A stretch of 28,448 nt of DNA from a virus, in IMG/VR virus record IMGVR_UViG_3300048548_000061, positions 1 to 28,448 of that record; one strand, given 5' to 3'. Position 1 is the stretch's first letter; every line of letters starts with the position of its first letter. The notes below the pieces were generated by a model. The model worked only from the letters and a program-made list of their open reading frames with translations. It had not been told where the DNA came from and made no database searches. Of this stretch, positions 24,114-28,448 are shown piece after piece. Made by a program: the position numbers and the translations under genes.

Positions 24114-25451
24114 ATGGAAACTTATGATCGTCTCGTAGAGAAATGGTCTCCAGTATTGAACGAAGAGTCTGCCGGTTCTATTACCGATGCACACAAGCGT
24201 TCTGTTACTGCAGCCGTTCTTGAAAACACAGAAAATGCCCTGCGTGAGCAAGGTTTACAAGAAACCGCAGCTAACGCTGCAGGTGCAGGTACTGCAGCCA
24301 CTGGTGCAGCAGATAACTGGAACCCAATCCTGATCTCACTCGTAAGACGTGCGATGCCAAACATGATGGCATATGACGTTGCAGGTGTTCAGCCGATGTC
24401 AGGTCCAACTGGTTTGATCTTCGCAATGAAGTCAAAGTACAAAACCACAAAAGCTGGTGTATCTTCAGGTGACGAAGCACTGTTCAACGAAGCTGCAGTA
24501 GGCTTCTCAGGTGACTCAGCAACAACTGCTAACGGTTCACCATCAGGTTTGGCTGGCGTATCTGACACAGATGTAGACAGTTCTATCGTTGACTCTGGTT
24601 CAGCTTATGCTCCATATACAGGTGATGCATATACCACAACTGAAGCTGAAGCACTTGGTAACACAGGTGAAGCATTTGCAGAAATGGGTTTCAGCATTGA
24701 AAAAGCAACAGTGACTGCGAAGTCACGTGCTTTGAAAGCTGAGTACACTCTGGAACTGGCACAGGATCTGAAAGCTATTCATGGTCTTGACGCTGAAACA
24801 GAGTTGGCAAACATCTTGTCAACAGAGATTCTTGCGGAAATCAACCGTGAAGTAATCCGTACAATCAACAGCCAAGCTAAAATCGGCGCACGTCAAGCAA
24901 ACGTAACAACTAAAGGTATCTTTGACTTGTCAAGCGATGCTGATGGTCGTTGGTCTGCTGAGAAGTTCAAAGGCTTGGGCGTACAGCTTGATCGTGAAGC
25001 AAACGTAATCGCAAAAGAAACACGTAGAGGTAAAGGTAACTTCATTATCTGTTCTTCAGACGTTGCTTCTGCTTTGGCTGCTTCAGGCATGTTGGACTAT
25101 TCACCTGCACTGTCAACCAACTTGAATGTTGATGACACAGGTAACACTTTCGCAGGTGTTCTGAATGGTCGTATGCGTGTATACATCGATCCATATGCAA
25201 CTGCAGACTACATCAACGTAGGCTACAAAGGTACAAACCCATATGACGCAGGTGTATTCTACTGCCCATACGTACCGTTGACAATGGTTCGTGCCGTAGG
25301 TGAGGATGATTTCCAGCCACGTATCGGGTTCAAAACTCGTTATGGCATGGCGTCAAACCCATTCGTAGGTGCTTCACCTGCAGATGGTCTTGCAACTGCA
25401 CGTACAAACCAGTACTACAGAATCTTCCGTGTGGACAACATCCTTACATAA
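24114..25451 (+). CDS. gp23: Major capsid protein gp23 (precursor), 445 aa
   Basis: HK97-fold shell protein. Typical gp23 segments: LVEKWSPVLNEE near the start, NWNPILISLVRRAMPNMMAYDVAGVQPMSGPTGLIFAMKSKY (69-110), EAFAEMGFSIEKATVTAKSRALKAEYTLELAQDLKAIHGLDAETELANILSTEILAEINREVIRTI, GKGNFIICSSDVASALAASGML, and VGYKGTNPYDAGVFYCPYVPLTMVRAVGEDDFQPRIGFKTRYGM near the end. The N-terminal ~50 residues are the propeptide; the LQE at 48-50 before an Ala/Gly-rich stretch is a good gp21 site. Length is typical of marine T4-like phages and shorter than T4 (521 aa). Arginine codons are nearly all CGT, unlike the AGA-rich fibre genes, in keeping with very high expression. A hairpin terminator follows. Confidence 0.96.
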   Translation: METYDRLVEKWSPVLNEESAGSITDAHKRSVTAAVLENTENALREQGLQETAANAAGAGTAATGAADNWNPILISLVRRAMPNMMAYDVAGVQPMSGPTGLIFAMKSKYKTTKAGVSSGDEALFNEAAVGFSGDSATTANGSPSGLAGVSDTDVDSSIVDSGSAYAPYTGDAYTTTEAEALGNTGEAFAEMGFSIEKATVTAKSRALKAEYTLELAQDLKAIHGLDAETELANILSTEILAEINREVIRTINSQAKIGARQANVTTKGIFDLSSDADGRWSAEKFKGLGVQLDREANVIAKETRRGKGNFIICSSDVASALAASGMLDYSPALSTNLNVDDTGNTFAGVLNGRMRVYIDPYATADYINVGYKGTNPYDAGVFYCPYVPLTMVRAVGEDDFQPRIGFKTRYGMASNPFVGASPADGLATARTNQYYRIFRVDNILT

Positions 25452-25462
25452 GATTTAAATAT

Positions 25463-25488
25463 AAAAAAGGGAGGGGTTCAACCCTCCC
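25463..25488 (-). terminator. Intrinsic terminator for the minus-strand gene
   Basis: The stem is GGGAGGG (25469-25475) with CCCTCCC (25482-25488) and a 6-nt loop. Read on the minus strand it is followed by TTTTTTAT (the A-run at 25463-25468). It lies 30 nt past the minus-strand stop codon. There is no T-run on the plus side. Confidence 0.75.
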
Positions 25489-25493
25489 AACTA

Positions 25494-25519
25494 AGGTCCA
25501 CTTCGGTGGGCCTTTTTTT
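25494..25519 (+). terminator. Intrinsic terminator after gp23 with UUCG tetraloop
   Basis: The stem is AGGTCCAC (25494-25501) with GTGGGCCT (25506-25513), eight pairs with one G-U. The loop is TTCG closed by C-G, the very stable C(UUCG)G type. A run of seven T ends at 25519. It is 43 nt past the gp23 stop and overlaps the stop codon of the converging minus-strand gene. Confidence 0.88.
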
Positions 25520-25868
25520 ATGCCATCTTATTAGACATTTTCTTTAACCATTGAAACATGATTTTATCTGCCCACTCAGGATTTTTATTTTTCAGAATTT
25601 CAAGAGGGGCACCCTCAATACCTTCTTTACTACGGGCTTCTACATATTCTTCAACAGTAAAGCTTTTGATTAATTCTTTTAGAAATTTAGCTTTAGTAAA
25701 AGGCCCTTTGTACTTAAACCGAGCTATGAACAATTCTTTAGGCATACCTACACGTGAGGGATGACAGTTAGGGGCTACTTGATCCCAAGTAGGTTGACCT
25801 TCGTAGGTGCCTGTATACTCAAGATATCCACCGTGGTAAGTAAACTTAGATTTATCAAACTGTGTCAT
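25518..25868 (-). CDS. Hypothetical 116-aa protein, lone reversed gene
   Basis: The only credible minus-strand gene here, set between capsid and late tail genes. The protein has an N-terminal aromatic segment (FTYHGGYLEYTGTYEGQPTWDQVAPNCHPSRVGMPKELFIARFKYKGPFTKAKFLKELIKSFTVEEY covers residues about 9-75) and a C-terminal helical part (APLEILKNKNPEWADKIMFQWLKKM). It is basic, with no signal peptide or membrane helix and one Cys. I do not recognise a family with a known function. It has its own sigma70-like promoter, a GTGAGAA ribosome site close to ATG, and its own terminator, so it is an independent unit, plausibly expressed early before the late regulon. A DNA- or protein-binding role is possible but unsupported. 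Confidence 0.72.
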   Translation of the reverse strand: MTQFDKSKFTYHGGYLEYTGTYEGQPTWDQVAPNCHPSRVGMPKELFIARFKYKGPFTKAKFLKELIKSFTVEEYVEARSKEGIEGAPLEILKNKNPEWADKIMFQWLKKMSNKMA

Positions 25869-25898
25869 ATGATTCTCACTTTCTCTTGATTACATACT

Positions 25899-25927
25899 TT
25901 TGTAACATATCAAATAGTGTTTGTCAA
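25899..25927 (-). promoter_or_regulatory. Sigma70-type promoter for the minus-strand gene
   Basis: On the minus strand, a perfect -35 TTGACA (25927-25922), a 17-nt spacer and a -10 TACAAA (25904-25899, four of six matches to TATAAT). The start would fall near 25892, giving a leader of about 24 nt. It faces away from the late promoter at 25931, three bases from its -35. Confidence 0.65.
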
Positions 25928-25930
25928 GCA

Positions 25931-25938
25931 TATAAATA
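25931..25938 (+). promoter_or_regulatory. T4-type late promoter TATAAATA (post-capsid unit)
   Basis: Exact octamer 30 nt before ATG 25969; start near A25944. It is back to back with the minus-strand sigma70-type promoter, so the two could interfere. Confidence 0.8.
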
Positions 25939-25968
25939 GAGGTATATAAAGTTTTTTAGGAACAACCT

Positions 25969-26511
25969 ATGCCTACATTAAATCCTAGTCTAGAAGTATT
26001 AACATCATCAGCAACATCAGGGTTGAACAACGTCAACTATTTACAGCCCAATGCGTTTAAGCTTACGATAGACCACAAGCATTTTCAGAACTTAGAGTTC
26101 TTTTGTCAAACTGTACTACATCCTTCGATGTCATCTAATCCAGTAGAGATGCCATACAAGAGAGTTACTTCTGTGCCATTCACGGGGGATAAATTGACAT
26201 TTGGAGAATTAACTGCTATGATTATAGTTGATGAGAATTTAAATGCATACACTGAAATGTATAACTGGTTGCAAAGAACTATCGAACAAGAAGACAGAAC
26301 ACCGCTAGGTAGAACATCAGTAAACCCCCCAACATACGCTGATATAACACTTAGCATTTTGAGTAGCCATAACAACAAGGTTCGACAGATTAGATATATA
26401 GATAGTATGCCAACAAGTCTTGGTGATATGACGCTAGAGTCAACCTCAGGTGACGTTACATTTATAACATTTCCTGCATCGTTTAGGTTCTCTTATTTTG
26501 AATTAAAGTAA
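25969..26511 (+). CDS. Tail tube-fold protein (gp3/gp54-like position), 180 aa
   Basis: Shares a pattern with gp19 in this window: NAFKLTIDHKHFQNLEFFCQTVLHPSM here aligns by eye with NLFKATINFP...LTSFLCEAAQLPAS, then GDKLTFGELTAMIIVDENLNAYTEMYNWLQ with GDRTFETWSPTIINDTDFNVRNAMERWMN. It is therefore likely a tail-tube-fold protein. By position (between gp23 and uvsY) marine relatives carry a gene annotated as gp3, the tail completion protein, but the tube-initiator family of gp48/gp54 is an equal candidate on sequence. The end (FRFSYFELK) is a compact final strand. The ribosome site is AGGAACAA. It is the first gene of the post-capsid late unit. Confidence 0.68.
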   Translation: MPTLNPSLEVLTSSATSGLNNVNYLQPNAFKLTIDHKHFQNLEFFCQTVLHPSMSSNPVEMPYKRVTSVPFTGDKLTFGELTAMIIVDENLNAYTEMYNWLQRTIEQEDRTPLGRTSVNPPTYADITLSILSSHNNKVRQIRYIDSMPTSLGDMTLESTSGDVTFITFPASFRFSYFELK

Positions 26512-26529
26512 CCGCAAAGAAAGTATATT

Positions 26530-26976
26530 ATGAAAACATTGGAAGAAGTTATAGAATCTTGGCAAGAAGATTGTCAAATCCCTAGAAACGATCTGGCAGA
26601 AACCTCTCGCTTGACACCTAACCTACACGCCAAGTATCTTGGCGCATTGGCTAATGCTAAGTTGCGTCTCAAGAAATATGAGATGGATCAAAAGTCTTTA
26701 CTCAAAGATAAATGGCTATACTACAACGGTAAGATGGATCAATTTGAAATAGAGGCACGTGGTTGGGATTACGATCCCTTAGACGGTCTAAAGGTTCTCA
26801 AGGGAGATATGAACCATTACTATGACTCTGACAAAGAAATACAAGAGTCTGAGTTGAAAATAGAGTACCTAAAAACCCTTATAAATACACTTACAGATAT
26901 AGTTGATACCTTGAAGTGGCGTCATCAAACTATTGGTAATATGATAAAATGGAAAGTATTTGAAGCAGGTGGATAA
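26530..26976 (+). CDS. uvsY: Recombination mediator UvsY, 148 aa
   Basis: UvsY loads the UvsX recombinase on gp32-coated single-stranded DNA. Family features visible: N-terminal LEEVIESWQEDCQI, a central basic helix (HAKYLGALANAKLRLKKYEMDQKSLLKDKWLYYNGKMD), an aromatic RGWDYDPLDGLKVLKGD segment, and a C-terminal helix ending NMIKWKVFEAGG, like the FEAGK end of T4 UvsY. Length is close to T4 (137 aa). It overlaps the next gene by one base. A TATAAATA octamer occurs near its 3' end. Confidence 0.88.
   Translation: MKTLEEVIESWQEDCQIPRNDLAETSRLTPNLHAKYLGALANAKLRLKKYEMDQKSLLKDKWLYYNGKMDQFEIEARGWDYDPLDGLKVLKGDMNHYYDSDKEIQESELKIEYLKTLINTLTDIVDTLKWRHQTIGNMIKWKVFEAGG
26880..26887 (+). promoter_or_regulatory. 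Possible intragenic late promoter TATAAATA
   Basis: Exact octamer inside uvsY, 88 nt before the nuclease gene. It encodes L-I-N-T in frame, so it may be chance, but it would give late expression of the nuclease and uvsW. Confidence 0.3.
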
Positions 26977-27647
26977 TGTTTAATCATGTAGATCATGGTA
27001 TTAGTTTACCAAAAATGACTAGGAAGACAGGGAAGGGTGGACGTAAGTATTTTACTCCTGATGGCAATGCCTACCCTTCTATCACTACAGTGCTAAGTCT
27101 CTTAAGTAGAGATAGTATTATAAAGTGGCGTAAAAGAGTTGGCGAAGAAGAAGCCAATAAAATCTCACACCAAGCGGCGACAAGAGGAACTTCTGTACAT
27201 AAGTTGGCAGAAGATTATCTTGATAATGTTGAAGATTGGAATAAGGATGTTCTGCCTAACAACTTATTTACGTTTAGTCATATAAAAGATATTATAGATC
27301 ATAAAGTAAATAACGTTTGGTTTCAAGAAGAATATCTTTACAGCGACAGACTTCAGTGTGCAGGTCAAGTGGACTGTATTGCTGAGTATGATGGCGAATT
27401 GTCAATAATCGATTTCAAAACAAGTCGTAAACCAAAGAAAGTAGAATGGATCAGCAACTACTTTATTCAGGCATCCTTTTATGCTGCAGCATTCTATGAA
27501 CGCACAGGTGTTCCTATTAAGCAGGGCGTGATTATTATTGCAGTGGATCATAGTGAACCGCAAGTGTTTACAGTTAATACGCATGACTACCTACAAGAGT
27601 TTATTAAAGTAAGACAAATGTATAGAGAACAAAAAGAGAATGGCTGA
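26976..27647 (+). CDS. PD-(D/E)XK exonuclease, RecB/MGME1-like, 223 aa
   Basis: Motifs of the RecB-type PD-(D/E)XK nuclease fold are in order: RGTSVHKLAEDYL (70-82) with His75, the metal-site Asp133 in AGQVDCIAEYDG, the D-x-K pair Asp146/Lys148 in IIDFKTSRKPK, and YFIQASFYAAAFYE (162-175) with the conserved Gln165. This layout is typical of the phage exonucleases often annotated as similar to mitochondrial genome maintenance exonuclease 1. It probably processes single-stranded DNA ends in recombination-dependent replication, in line with flanking uvsY and uvsW. The start ATG shares a base with the uvsY stop, and the end overlaps uvsW by 8 nt, so the three are translationally linked. Confidence 0.85.
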   Translation: MFNHVDHGISLPKMTRKTGKGGRKYFTPDGNAYPSITTVLSLLSRDSIIKWRKRVGEEEANKISHQAATRGTSVHKLAEDYLDNVEDWNKDVLPNNLFTFSHIKDIIDHKVNNVWFQEEYLYSDRLQCAGQVDCIAEYDGELSIIDFKTSRKPKKVEWISNYFIQASFYAAAFYERTGVPIKQGVIIIAVDHSEPQVFTVNTHDYLQEFIKVRQMYREQKENG

Positions 27648-28448
27648 TATTACAGTCAAACTAAAAGACTATAGTATGATGTATGTTGACTGCGAAGGCG
27701 GGTTTGCATATGAACTTTCTGACTACTTCTCTTTTTATGTTCCAGGTTACAAGTTTATGCCAGCCTATAAAAATAAAATATGGGATGGAAAGATAAAGTT
27801 ATTCAACAGAATGACAGGTGAGTTGAATGCAGGGCTATATGTTTACCTTGTAAAGTTTTGTGAAGAGCGTGGTTACATATTAGACACAGAAGAAACTAGG
27901 TATGGGTTTCCTTTAGTAAAAGATAATGTCAGTGAGTTAGATCATTACTTGCAAAATGACAACTTGCCATTCCAACCTAGAGACTATCAGTACGATGCAG
28001 TTAAGACAGCAATGGAGCGTAGTAGAGGAATACTTCTTTCTCCTACAGGATCTGGTAAGTCATTCATGATTTACATCCTTGCTAAGTTTTGGTTACAATA
28101 TGTTACAGAAGGAGTTGGGTTTCCAAAAGCAGGGCGTGTTCTGATTATTGTTCCGACTACTTCCTTGGTCGAACAAATGCATCAAGACTTTATCGACTAT
28201 GGTATGAGTGAACGTGGGATGCATAAAATATACTCAGGTAAGAGTAAGAACACAGATAAAGCCATAGTAATATCTACGTGGCAAAGCATATATAAATACC
28301 CTAAGAAATGGTTTGAACAGTTTGGTATGGTTATAGGGGATGAGTGTCATGGCTTTAAGTCAAAGTCATTGTCATCTATCATGAATAAGGCAACAGAGGC
28401 AAAATATAGGTTTGGTACTACAGGTACTCTTGATGGCACCCAAACTCA
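27640..28448 (+). CDS. uvsW: UvsW-like SF2 helicase (3' partial)
   Basis: The reading frame continues past the window end; 269 residues are visible. The N-terminal ~110 residues match the small UvsW N-terminal domain (SFYVPGYKFMPAYKNKIWDGKIKLFNRMTGELNAGL). The helicase core begins with FQPRDYQYDAV (Q-motif region), Walker A LSPTGSGKS (133-141), motif Ia VPTTSLVEQM (171-180), motif Ic ISTWQS (211-216), Walker B GDECH (233-237) and motif III GTTGTLDG (259-266). T4 UvsW unwinds R-loops and branched DNA and switches replication from origin- to recombination-dependent mode. The start overlaps the nuclease stop by 8 nt. A TATAAATA at 28291 within the gene has no nearby downstream gene start and is probably chance. 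Confidence 0.93.
   Translation, partial: MADITVKLKDYSMMYVDCEGGFAYELSDYFSFYVPGYKFMPAYKNKIWDGKIKLFNRMTGELNAGLYVYLVKFCEERGYILDTEETRYGFPLVKDNVSELDHYLQNDNLPFQPRDYQYDAVKTAMERSRGILLSPTGSGKSFMIYILAKFWLQYVTEGVGFPKAGRVLIIVPTTSLVEQMHQDFIDYGMSERGMHKIYSGKSKNTDKAIVISTWQSIYKYPKKWFEQFGMVIGDECHGFKSKSLSSIMNKATEAKYRFGTTGTLDGTQT

Noticed and set aside
28291-28298. TATAAATA inside uvsW
   Set aside because: It encodes Y-K-Y in frame within the helicase core and no gene start lies near it downstream in the window; likely chance in AT-rich DNA.

Overview
The window is a late-gene block of a T4-superfamily contractile-tailed phage (myovirus). The DNA is AT-rich, almost every gene reads on the + strand, and genes are packed with 1-23 nt overlaps or short gaps. 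Gene order is the conserved T4 morphogenesis order: gp13, gp14, small protein, gp15, gp16, gp17, gp18, gp19, gp20, gp67-like, gp68-like, gp21, gp22, gp23. After a reversed small gene come a tail-tube-fold protein, uvsY, a RecB/MGME1-type nuclease and uvsW. From memory of the family, this order and the small accessory proteins most resemble marine T4-like phages (cyanophage, pelagiphage and uncultured marine groups). No photosynthesis gene or other host marker lies in the window, so the host is left open.

Layout. (1) 1-3287, accessory and possibly virion-modifying: the C-terminal part of a protein with an aromatic residue at nearly every fourth position, a coiled-coil protein, a GT-A glycosyltransferase, a 2OG-Fe(II) oxygenase-like protein with an unusual HxN motif, and a second GT-A glycosyltransferase. 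(2) 3325-13443, adhesion: a small Ig-like/BppU-like protein and four large structural or fibre proteins. Three of these share repeated sequence modules and one ends in a short collagen-like tract. (3) 13473-20369, neck, terminase and tail: gp13 to gp19. (4) 20435-25451, head: portal, prohead core, protease, scaffold, major capsid protein. (5) 25463-25927, a control island: two hairpin terminators facing opposite ways, a lone minus-strand gene, and its sigma70-type promoter back to back with a phage late promoter. (6) 25969-28448, a tail-tube-fold protein followed by recombination genes, with uvsW cut by the window end.

Regulation can be read from the DNA. The T4 late-promoter octamer TATAAATA occurs in nearly every sizeable intergenic gap (3283, 13444, 18151, 20375, 22239, 25931, with a one-base variant at 7301). 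These sites divide the block into late transcription units: small structural protein plus fibres, gp13-gp17, gp18-gp19, gp20-gp67-like, gp68-like to gp23, and the post-capsid tail/recombination unit. The reversed gene at 25518-25868 instead has a host-type -35/-10 pair.

The points most worth a second look are the tetrapeptide aromatic repeat protein, the glycosyltransferase/oxygenase/glycosyltransferase cassette next to a fibre with a Gly-X-Lys collagen-like tract, the modules shared between fibre genes, the recurring Asp-Ser-Asp tripeptides in virion proteins, and the reversed gene with its own early-type promoter and terminator.
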